Part shown: positions 56,766 through 64,000 of the stretch, one piece after another
How positions within the stretch are numbered: the stretch's first letter is position 1
How the letters are laid out: every line of letters starts with the position of its first letter
DNA from: Psychrobacter sp. Ps6
GTDB taxonomy: Bacteria > Pseudomonadota > Gammaproteobacteria > Pseudomonadales > Moraxellaceae
Direction of reading: 5' to 3'
NCBI RefSeq assembly: GCF_022129235.1
Contig: NZ_JADQAI010000003.1
Location: 1 to 64,000 of the forward strand
DNA: 64,000 nt
Notes under the pieces: generated by a model
Told to the model about the DNA's origin: nothing
The model's input: only the letters and a program-made list of their open reading frames with translations
Databases searched by the model: none
Position numbers and translations under genes: made by a program

Positions 56766-57011
56766 TTAGCGATTGAAGTAGTCTTCGTCATCGAACGAAG
56801 GCGAAAAGTTGCCTTGCTCAAGATGTTGCATTTGCGACTGTACAGAGCGCTCATGCTGAATACGTTGATAAATCTCTTCGCGGTGTACGGCAATATCTTT
56901 AGGTGCATTCACACCGATACGTACTTGATTGCCTTTGACGCCCAAAACCGTCACACTGACTTCATCGCCAATCATTAGCGTTTCGCCCACGCGGCGTGTC
57001 AAAATTAACAT
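56766..57011 (-). CDS. csrA: Carbon storage regulator CsrA
   Basis: RNA-binding dimer that represses translation by binding GGA motifs near ribosome-binding sites. [23 protein letters not shown] and the [11 protein letters not shown] segment are typical, including the RNA-contacting N-terminal Arg and REEIY. At 81 residues it is longer than E. coli CsrA (61), with a charged C-terminal tail. AAGGAG lies eight bases before its start. It stands in the conserved alaS-lysC-csrA order, separated from lysC by a 409-base spacer. Confidence 0.97.
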   Translation of the reverse strand: MLILTRRVGETLMIGDEVSVTVLGVKGNQVRIGVNAPKDIAVHREEIYQRIQHERSVQSQMQHLEQGNFSPSFDDEDYFNR

Positions 57012-57260
57012 GCGTCACACTCCTTATGTCGCATCAACAGATTATTACTCATCAGATTACTTCTCAATTGCAGAACATCACCGCAGCACTCAGTAAGTAA
57101 TATATCAATAATTACCATACTCAACATTGTGCAAACCACGGCAATGATAGGTAGATTCATTTAGCCCAAATGAAAGCCCCATTATAGGTGGCATAACAGA
57201 TACTGTCACGGTTTTTTCACAAAACTATTAGGTAAATGCTCATTTCAACTATGCTAAAAA
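57012..57260 (-). other. Spacer with the csrA leader
   Basis: No tRNA or gene is recognised. In many relatives tRNA genes follow csrA, not seen here. The csrA promoter must lie here; no clear -35/-10 pair was found. Confidence 0.4.
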
Positions 57261-57293
57261 ATAAAAATAGGACCTAAAAAGATCCTATTTTAT
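57261..57293 (-). terminator. Terminator after lysC
   Basis: AAAATAGGA pairs with TCCTATTTT (nine base pairs) around a ten-base loop. On the minus strand a U-rich tract follows. It lies 128 bases beyond the lysC stop. Confidence 0.75.
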
Positions 57294-57420
57294 TTAAGTA
57301 CTGTTTTTATTTGGAGGCTATTTATTTGAACGCTATTTATTTACATACGATGTAGAGTCATTCATAGCGGTTAATAGATAACCATCAATGCTAAAGCTGT
57401 ATTTTAACAGTTTTTTGGCC

Positions 57421-58707
57421 TTATAGCCCAGCGATTTTGCTCTCACCGTCTTCACGGTCAAGACCAAAGGCAGTGTGCAGTGATTTGACCGCTTTTTCTA
57501 AGTGCTGATCTTGAATTAAAACAGACACTTTGATTTCGCTGGTCGATATCATTTGGATATTAATATTGTTCTCAGCCAATGTTTGGAACATGAGGCTCGC
57601 AACCCCTGCGTGTGAGCGCATACCAACACCAACTAGTGAGACTTTGACCACTTCGCTGTTGCCTGAAATCTCTTTGGCACCAATCTCGTCTTTGACTTCT
57701 TCATTAAGCACTTTTAGCGTCTTGTCCAAGTCAGTGCGATTGACGGTGAACGTAAAGTCAGTGGTACCATTGTCCGAGAGGTTTTGGACAATCATATCGA
57801 TTTCGATATTGGCGCGGCCAATTGGGCTTAAGATAGCAGAGGCGATACCAGGGTGATCGGGTACACCGCGTACTAAGATTTTTGCTTCGTCTCGGTTGAA
57901 TGCGATACCTGAGATGATTGCCTGTTCCATATTGTCTCCTTCGTCTATCGTAATTAGGGTGCCCACGTTGTTTTGAAACTCTTGGTCAAAGCTACCGTCA
58001 GTGTTTTCATCAAAGCTAGATAAGACGCGTAGCGGTACGCCATATTTGCCAGCGAATTCTACTGAGCGAATCTGTAGGATTTTGGAGCCAAGACTTGCCA
58101 TCTCAAGCATTTCTTCAAAGGTAATTTTTTCAAGCTTTTTGGCTTTTGAGGTGACGCGAGGGTCAGTGGTATAAACGCCATCAACGTCAGTGTAAATTTG
58201 ACATTCATCAGCACCCAAAGCCGCCGCAATCGCAACGCCTGTCGTATCAGAGCCGCCGCGTCCCAATGTGGTTGCATTGCCTTCTTCATCAATACCCTGA
58301 AAGCCTGCCACAATGACGATATTGCCCGCATCTAGCTGCTCGCGTATGTTTTTATCATCGATGCTTTCGATACGGGCTTTATTATGGGCGTTGTCGGTTT
58401 TAATCGCGACTTGACGACCAGTCATTGAACGCGCACCAATACCAAGCTCTTTAATCGCCATCGCGAGTAGTGAGATAGAGACCTGCTCACCGGTTGAGAC
58501 CATCTGGTCGTATTCACGTGGGTCAGGGTTGTTACTGATTTGGCGTGCTAGATCAATCAAACGGTTGGTTTCACCACTCATGGCTGAGACCACAACCACG
58601 ACTTGATGACCATTATCATGCCAACGTTTGACTCGTTTGGCGACGTTTTTGATGCGGTCGATACTGCCCATCGAGGTGCCGCCGTATTTCTGTACTATTA
58701 ACGCCAT
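57421..58707 (-). CDS. lysC: Aspartate kinase
   Basis: First step of the lysine, threonine and methionine pathway. The catalytic domain starts MALIVQKYGGTSMGSI and holds the GRGGSDTT motif. Two ACT domains form the C-terminus, with the feedback-inhibition fold. The 428-residue length is slightly above the usual 410 of pseudomonad LysC, with some extra residues near 250-260. Stands in the conserved alaS-lysC-csrA order. No lysine riboswitch was recognised upstream. Confidence 0.97.
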   Translation of the reverse strand: MALIVQKYGGTSMGSIDRIKNVAKRVKRWHDNGHQVVVVVSAMSGETNRLIDLARQISNNPDPREYDQMVSTGEQVSISLLAMAIKELGIGARSMTGRQVAIKTDNAHNKARIESIDDKNIREQLDAGNIVIVAGFQGIDEEGNATTLGRGGSDTTGVAIAAALGADECQIYTDVDGVYTTDPRVTSKAKKLEKITFEEMLEMASLGSKILQIRSVEFAGKYGVPLRVLSSFDENTDGSFDQEFQNNVGTLITIDEGDNMEQAIISGIAFNRDEAKILVRGVPDHPGIASAILSPIGRANIEIDMIVQNLSDNGTTDFTFTVNRTDLDKTLKVLNEEVKDEIGAKEISGNSEVVKVSLVGVGMRSHAGVASLMFQTLAENNINIQMISTSEIKVSVLIQDQHLEKAVKSLHTAFGLDREDGESKIAGL

Positions 58708-58937
58708 AAAAATCTACCTGTTATTCATTAATGACCTTTTATTATCACTGATAAGTGTCAATGTGATACTCGTCAATGCGTGTATAGATAAAGCCAGATT
58801 ATAAGAGTTATGCACTATATGTGTCATTCGTTTAGTGGTACTGCATCAACGGTAATACATGAGCAATATTGTCAAACGTTGACCTTTATACCATATCTAC
58901 AGCATAACTTTAAGTATCAGTACCGCTTAGATATATG

Positions 58938-58968
58938 GCGATTGGTTATAGTTGCTATAACCAATCGC
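58938..58968. terminator. Perfect 14-base-pair hairpin downstream of alaS
   Basis: GCGATTGGTTATAG (58938-58951) pairs exactly with CTATAACCAATCGC (58955-58968) around a three-base loop. No T-run on either strand. It lies 56 bases past the alaS stop and about 230 upstream of lysC, so it may end alaS transcripts or act in the lysC leader. Confidence 0.5.
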
Positions 58969-59023
58969 GTATCCCATGCCCAGTAAACCAGGAGTAAGGC
59001 TCTGAGTTACTGTGATTTTATGA

Positions 59024-61696
59024 TTAGCTAAGCTGGGTTTCAATCCAAGCAGGTAGGGCATTGATGACTGCAGGACTGTTGCCAGACTTCGGTGCGCCGC
59101 CCTGTGCGTAGTCAGGTTTACCACCACCTTTGCCGCCAAGCTCACCTGCTAAATGACGAATGATATCACCGGCTTTGATTTTAGCAGTGACAGATTTTGC
59201 GACGCTCGCTGCGAGAGCTAATTGGTCATCTTTATCACCAATTAATACGATTACACTATCAGGCAGTTTTGATTTGATATCATCCATTAGCGTACGGATG
59301 GATTTGCCATCGACACCGCTTAAGGTGCTGATAAGGACGGGCGTACCTGCAATAGTCTGCACATCATCGAGTAAGTTAGCGGCTTGAGCGCTGGCAATTT
59401 TTTGCTCTAAGCGCTCTAGTTGTTTTTCAAGCTCGCGTTGCTTATCTGCCATCGTACGCACACGTTGGGCAACTTCAGGGCGTTTGACCTTTAGCTGGCT
59501 TGCCAATTCGCTCAGTTGTTGCTCGCTTTGCTGAATGTTTTTGACCGCATTCATACCCGTGACGGCTTCAATACGGCGAATACCAGCAGCAATACCTGAC
59601 TCACTGGTGATTTTTAGTATACCGATATCGCCAGTGCGCTCGACATGTAAGCCACCACATAGCTCGATAGAGAAAGGCTTGCGCTGACCATCTACGATAC
59701 TGTCTGTACCCATGGTGAGTACGCGAACATCACTGCCGTACTTTTCGCCAAATAATGCCATCGCGCCTTGATTCATCGCTTCATCAATCGACATGTGCTC
59801 GATACGAGCAGGAGTGTTGGCTTGGATTTGCTCATTGACCAAGCGTTCGACACGCGTGATTTCAGCAGCACTGACAGGCTTGTCATAAGCAAAGTCAAAA
59901 CGTAACACTTCGCTTGAGACCAATGAGCCTTTTTGCGTGACGGCGTCACCCAATACTTCTCTTAGCGCTGCGTGCAATAGGTGAGTGGCTGAGTGGTTTT
60001 TAGCACTGGCTGCACGGATGTTTGAGAGTACGTGGGCATCCGCCGTTTGCTTGGGTTTGATATCACCCATGGTCACCACACCATAATGAATGATGGCTTG
60101 ACCAGATTTTTTGGTGTCTTGTACTTCAAAAACGCCTGATTCGGTGCGGATTTCACCAAGCTCACCCACTTGACCACCACCTTCGGCATAAAATGGCGTG
60201 CGATCGAGTACCACAACGCCTTCCATACCTTCTGTTAAGCTATCTGCTGGATTGCCGTCTTGATAAAGGGCATCAATCGTCACGCCGTCTTCTTCGAGCT
60301 GCTCATAACCGATAAAGGTCGTTGGTGTCTCTACTTGAATAACGCTGCTGTAATCGACGTCGAACTTGCCCGCATCACGAGCACGTTCGCGTTGTGCTTG
60401 CATGTGCTCATCAAATTCTGCTTCATCAATGGCAATGCCGCGCTCACGCGTGATATCCGCAGTCAAATCGATCGGGAAGCCATAGGTGTCGTAGAGTTTA
60501 AAGGCCGCTTCGCCAGATAGCGTATCGCCATCTTTTAGACCTTCAAGTTCGCTGGCAAGCAAACGCAGACCTTGTGCCAATGTTTTGGCAAACTGCGCTT
60601 CTTCTTTTTGAATGGCGTTTTCGATGACGCTTTGTTTTTCTACTAGCTCTGGATAGGCACTGCCCATTTCAGCCACAAGCGGGGCGACCATTTTGTAGAA
60701 AAACTCACTATCTGCGCCAAGCTTGTTACCGTGACGTACGGCGCGGCGAATGACACGGCGTAGGACATAGCCACGACCTTCATTGCTTGGCGTCACGCCA
60801 TCAGCAATCAAAAACGACACAGCACGGATATGATCGGCGATGACTTTTAGTGATGACTGCTGTTCATTGTTGATCTCTAAAATCTCAGCTGCTGCATCCA
60901 TTAAATGAGTAAACAGATCAATCTCATAGTTACCATGGACGCCCTGCATGATGGCACTAATACGCTCAAGCCCCATGCCGGTATCGACACTGGGCGCAGG
61001 TAGTGGCAATAGCGTGCCGTCTTTTTGACGATTGAACTGCATAAAGACGCAGTTCCAAATCTCGATATAGCGATCGCCGTCTTCTTCAGGCGTACCGGGC
61101 AAGCCACCTTCGATGTCAGCACCATGATCATAAAAGACTTCGGTACAAGGACCACAAGGACCCGTGTCACCCATCGTCCAAAAGTTATCAGAAGCGTACG
61201 GTGCGCCTTTATTGTCACCAATACGAATAATGCGTTCACTTGGAATACCGATGGTCTTATTCCAAATATCAAACGCTTCATCATCGGTTTCATAAATGGT
61301 GACATAGAGACGATCTTTATCAATCGCGAGCCACTCTTTTGACGTCAAAAACTCCCAGATATACTCGATGCCCGCTTGCTTGAAGTAATCGCCAAATGAG
61401 AAGTTGCCAAGCATTTCAAAGAACGTATGATGACGGGCAGTATAACCAACATTGTCCAAATCATTGTGCTTACCACCAGCACGGACACACTTCTGCGAGG
61501 TCACAGCACGTGTGTAGTCACGTGGCTCCATGCCCAAAAAGGTCTCTTTAAACTGATTCATACCGGCATTGGTAAATAACAATGTCGGATCATTATGTGG
61601 AATCAAGCTAGACGATGAAACTTGGGTGTGCTGCTTGCTTATGAAAAAATCGATAAAGGCTTGGCGAATATCGGCTGAGCGAAATGGCTGGCTCAC
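59024..61696 (-). CDS. alaS: Alanyl-tRNA synthetase
   Basis: Charges tRNA-Ala. The catalytic core has RHHTFFEMLGNFSFGDYFK and the NAGMNQF segment; the editing domain has HSATHLLHAAL and CGGLHVERTGD with the zinc-like residues; the C-terminal Ala domain ends GGKGGGKPDYAQGG. The start codon is GTG at 61696 with AAGGAG at 61701-61706, so translation begins MSQPFRSADIRQAF. The 890-residue length is normal. First gene of alaS-lysC-csrA. Confidence 0.98.
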   Translation of the reverse strand: MSQPFRSADIRQAFIDFFISKQHTQVSSSSLIPHNDPTLLFTNAGMNQFKETFLGMEPRDYTRAVTSQKCVRAGGKHNDLDNVGYTARHHTFFEMLGNFSFGDYFKQAGIEYIWEFLTSKEWLAIDKDRLYVTIYETDDEAFDIWNKTIGIPSERIIRIGDNKGAPYASDNFWTMGDTGPCGPCTEVFYDHGADIEGGLPGTPEEDGDRYIEIWNCVFMQFNRQKDGTLLPLPAPSVDTGMGLERISAIMQGVHGNYEIDLFTHLMDAAAEILEINNEQQSSLKVIADHIRAVSFLIADGVTPSNEGRGYVLRRVIRRAVRHGNKLGADSEFFYKMVAPLVAEMGSAYPELVEKQSVIENAIQKEEAQFAKTLAQGLRLLASELEGLKDGDTLSGEAAFKLYDTYGFPIDLTADITRERGIAIDEAEFDEHMQAQRERARDAGKFDVDYSSVIQVETPTTFIGYEQLEEDGVTIDALYQDGNPADSLTEGMEGVVVLDRTPFYAEGGGQVGELGEIRTESGVFEVQDTKKSGQAIIHYGVVTMGDIKPKQTADAHVLSNIRAASAKNHSATHLLHAALREVLGDAVTQKGSLVSSEVLRFDFAYDKPVSAAEITRVERLVNEQIQANTPARIEHMSIDEAMNQGAMALFGEKYGSDVRVLTMGTDSIVDGQRKPFSIELCGGLHVERTGDIGILKITSESGIAAGIRRIEAVTGMNAVKNIQQSEQQLSELASQLKVKRPEVAQRVRTMADKQRELEKQLERLEQKIASAQAANLLDDVQTIAGTPVLISTLSGVDGKSIRTLMDDIKSKLPDSVIVLIGDKDDQLALAASVAKSVTAKIKAGDIIRHLAGELGGKGGGKPDYAQGGAPKSGNSPAVINALPAWIETQLS

Positions 61697-61843
61697 AGCG
61701 GCTCCTTACTGACGGATAGAATTAAGTAAATGACATAAAATAATTTTGCAAGCGATTTTAGCACAAACGCCCAAGCTCTTGGTACAAGAGTTATAACTGC
61801 TAGGTGATTGTGCCTCCGTAGTTTGCAGATTCATATAGGAAAA

Positions 61844-63481
61844 CTAAGGCGAGTTAGTCAAAATCGCCGCATCGGTCTCATCAAGCTTGTCTTTTATCAA
61901 TGGATCTGACTCAATGACCTGCACTGGCAAGTAGCGCAATTGCAATTTGATAGGCAAGTATTTTGGGAAATTTTCTGCCATATCTTTGGTAATTACATCC
62001 TCTATCTGCTGTACGTCTTCTGAATTTGGACTGGTCTCACCGCGCACCACGGCACGAATGATCTGAAACCCATTATTTTTATCAAACTGAGTGTTGGTCA
62101 GTACGTTTCCTTGATCAATAAAATGATTATTGATGGCTTCTTTGACATTGTTTTCAAAGGTTTGCTGCTTGGCATTGCTATTGAGGTTAAGGGTAAGGTA
62201 AATACCTAATCCGACCAGTAACAATAGCGTAACCGCATTTCGGCGAAAAAATATCAGATAGGTGCCCGATTTATAATCATCATCTACCAAACGTCTGAAT
62301 CCTAAAAACCACAGTACCATGGCGTTGGTAAACTGAATGGCAATGATGTTGGTCAGTGCCAATAAGGCAGCACCAAGACCCATCTGTATTTCACCATTGG
62401 CAAATAAAATGCCACTAGCCGCGAGCGGTGGCACTAAGGCTGTGGCTACCGCGACTCCAACAACGGCGACGGACAGGTGCGGAGATACCATCGCATACGC
62501 ACCAGCCGTACCGCCAGCCAGTGCAATCATCAAATCCATAGACGTGGGCTGAGTGCGAGACAAAATCTCATTGGTCAGCGGCTGTCCTTGATGCAGTAGA
62601 CCCACCACAAATCCGACCAAAATAACCAAAGACACGCCTGCTAATACGGTGAGCAAAGACTTACGTAGTAGTGGCATACGGTAGTCAATGATTGCTAGGG
62701 CGACACCTGTAATAGGACCGAGCATCATCGCGACTAACATCGCGCCAATAACTACCGCGGCCGAATTGGTCACCAAGCCATAACTGGCAATGATGGCTGA
62801 GAGGATGTTCATTACAAAATACATTTTACTTGGTAGGGCGTTCGCCTCAATGGTCACGCGCACTTCGGGATAGTCTATCTTTTGATCACTAAACTGCTCA
62901 GCTACAAACTGTTTATAAGATTCCAGTTTGGCCTCTTTCTCATCTTTGATCTTTTCTTCTTCTGACTGTTGCTCATCGTCATCACTCTCCACATCCTCAC
63001 CACTGTGGTTTGTCGTTATAGACTCTGCGGTTAGATGATCATCGACGTCAGCTACGGCAGGGTCGTTTTCATGGATACTATGATCGATCGAAATAGGTTC
63101 GACAGGTTGGCTGACATGATTGTTGGGCGCTTCGGAAGTGTCTGGATCTTTTTGTGTTTCATGAAAAGCTTCAGGCGCTGTCTCTGATGCGCGAGTAGCT
63201 GTGTCTACGTTCGGGCTAGATAATTCAGACTGCTCTGAGTCATCATCAGGCGTGTCTAGCGTGGCAATGACGACATCAGGCTCTGGTGACGTCATGACGA
63301 TTTTTGGTTCAGAGAGTGGCTCCTCTTCATTGTCTTCGGTTGCATACTCCTGCTCAGTGGTCTGTTCTGGTTCATGAGCATCATCAATTAATCTCTCAGA
63401 TGTCTCTTTTGTCATATCAGATGAACTTGAAGAAGCGGTGTCTGGTTTTTTTTGTTGTGACGTATTATCAGAAGCAGTCAT
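61844..63481 (-). CDS. DUF389 membrane protein with long acidic N-terminus
   Basis: A 545-residue protein. Residues 1-190 are extremely Asp/Glu-rich and low in complexity, probably disordered and cytoplasmic. From about 205, a set of about six or seven membrane helices carries the DUF389 (TIGR00341-type) signatures AAVVIGAMLVAMMLGPI and GVAVATALVPPLAASG. The C-terminal ~100 residues look like a soluble domain. Function unknown; the family is widespread. Upstream of alaS on the same strand with a 147-base gap. Confidence 0.85.
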   Translation of the reverse strand: MTASDNTSQQKKPDTASSSSSDMTKETSERLIDDAHEPEQTTEQEYATEDNEEEPLSEPKIVMTSPEPDVVIATLDTPDDDSEQSELSSPNVDTATRASETAPEAFHETQKDPDTSEAPNNHVSQPVEPISIDHSIHENDPAVADVDDHLTAESITTNHSGEDVESDDDEQQSEEEKIKDEKEAKLESYKQFVAEQFSDQKIDYPEVRVTIEANALPSKMYFVMNILSAIIASYGLVTNSAAVVIGAMLVAMMLGPITGVALAIIDYRMPLLRKSLLTVLAGVSLVILVGFVVGLLHQGQPLTNEILSRTQPTSMDLMIALAGGTAGAYAMVSPHLSVAVVGVAVATALVPPLAASGILFANGEIQMGLGAALLALTNIIAIQFTNAMVLWFLGFRRLVDDDYKSGTYLIFFRRNAVTLLLLVGLGIYLTLNLNSNAKQQTFENNVKEAINNHFIDQGNVLTNTQFDKNNGFQIIRAVVRGETSPNSEDVQQIEDVITKDMAENFPKYLPIKLQLRYLPVQVIESDPLIKDKLDETDAAILTNSP

Positions 63482-63849
63482 AGCGATTGGGCTTTATTAG
63501 TCAGATGAAATAAAACCATTATTGTAATGAAAAATCAGCGATAAGCTGTCTTTTTTTTGTGCAAAAGCAATGATCTAGGTATTAGATGAAGAAAAAATAG
63601 AGAGACGCGTAGCAGAAGGTGCGGAATTTAGAGCAAAGGTAGGAGCGTATGATAAAAACAGATTGTATGTCTGGAGAGCACGGTAATTGACGGCAATACT
63701 AAAGTGATATCAAATCCCCTTATATTAACATGGGTTTTTCTGAAAGTCAGTCAATATATATACATCCGGCGTCTATATTAAATACTTACTTTTAGTAGGG
63801 ATATAACGTATAAAGTAGTTATACCCACAAGATAAGTAAGGATTAAATC
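63482..63849 (+). other. Divergent spacer before the right-edge gene
   Basis: No gene, strong hairpin or terminator is seen. The AAGGA at 63838-63842 is the ribosome-binding site of the partial gene. Promoters of both flanking genes must lie here but are not clear. Confidence 0.4.
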
Positions 63850-64000
63850 ATGAACTGGCCATTATTTGCTGTCATTTACATCATAGCGGGAACCGTCACT
63901 ACAGGGATGGTCATCATTGGTACGCTCATTATGGGTTTTGATGAGATCGCTCATATGCAAGTAGCGGTCGCAGTAGGTGCCCTCGCGTCTATACCTATAA
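63850..64000 (+). CDS. Small membrane protein, truncated by the window edge
   Basis: The frame opens at ATG 63850, seven bases after AAGGA, and is still open at the window end (at least 50 residues). Two hydrophobic helices (about 2-30 and 38 onward) separated by FDEIAHMQ suggest a small inner-membrane protein. No family is assigned. I support it by the ribosome-binding site and codon use typical of its neighbours. Confidence 0.6.
   Translation, partial: MNWPLFAVIYIIAGTVTTGMVIIGTLIMGFDEIAHMQVAVAVGALASIPI

Noticed and set aside
58708..59023. Lysine riboswitch upstream of lysC
   Set aside because: I looked for the conserved lysine-riboswitch core and did not see it; only the 14-bp hairpin stands out.

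Overview
The window looks like a stretch of core chromosome from a gammaproteobacterium of the family Moraxellaceae, most likely Psychrobacter. This rests on protein character and gene order read by eye (fis-purH next to prmA, alaS-lysC-csrA, cmk-rpsA-ihfB-lapA-pyrF, iscRSUA-hscBA-fdx, mrcB followed by a TPR lipoprotein) and on AT-rich spacers. I ran no database search. I see no prophage, insertion sequence, integron, CRISPR array, rRNA or tRNA gene. Nearly everything is housekeeping, so the observations worth checking are mostly regulatory structures and unusual protein architectures.

Layout. 1-3.5 kb: a small gene absent from ordinary ORF lists, hemP on the minus strand, with a Fur-box promoter; a Nudix/ThiE-like fusion; and a lipocalin with a long N-terminal extension. 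3.7-12 kb, all plus strand: long-form GAPDH, obgE, proB, hemE, argC, a coiled-coil membrane protein and clpS. 12-23.5 kb: clpA (acidic insertion between its ATPase modules), ung, tadA, cmk, rpsA, ihfB, lapA, pyrF, a metallophosphoesterase and a histidine phosphatase. 23.6-32 kb: rpsT (minus), a TIP30-like oxidoreductase, rraA, mfd, a HIT protein and a membrane class III cyclase. 32-38.4 kb: a complete isc operon on the minus strand with a self-regulated-looking promoter and an internal terminator. 38.6-42.3 kb: a UbiJ-like tail-anchored protein, hupB with two promoters, and ppiD. 42.4-50.5 kb, minus: mrcB, lpoP-like, prmA, zinc-ribbon DUF3426 protein, fis and purH. 50.9-64 kb: CcoI/FixI-type copper ATPase, Bax-inhibitor-1-like protein, nadK, yeaC, hopJ-like, csrA, lysC, alaS, a DUF389 membrane protein and a truncated small membrane gene at the right edge.

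How the genes work together. Several sets form functional units: Fe-S assembly (isc), the ClpS/ClpA adaptor-unfoldase pair, cell-wall synthesis (PBP1b and its probable lipoprotein activator), and proline, arginine, lysine, purine, pyrimidine, haem and NADP synthesis steps. Three nucleoid proteins (IhfB, HU, Fis) and several global regulators (CsrA, IscR, RraA, a cAMP-type cyclase) lie within about 37 kb. Most convergent gene pairs are separated by one symmetrical hairpin with A and T tracts on both sides, which serves both strands. Where the annotated start lacked a Shine-Dalgarno sequence and an internal one had it, I moved the start (gap, proB, hemE, clpS, ung, pyrF, rpsT, mfd, hupB, purH, fis, the BI-1 protein).
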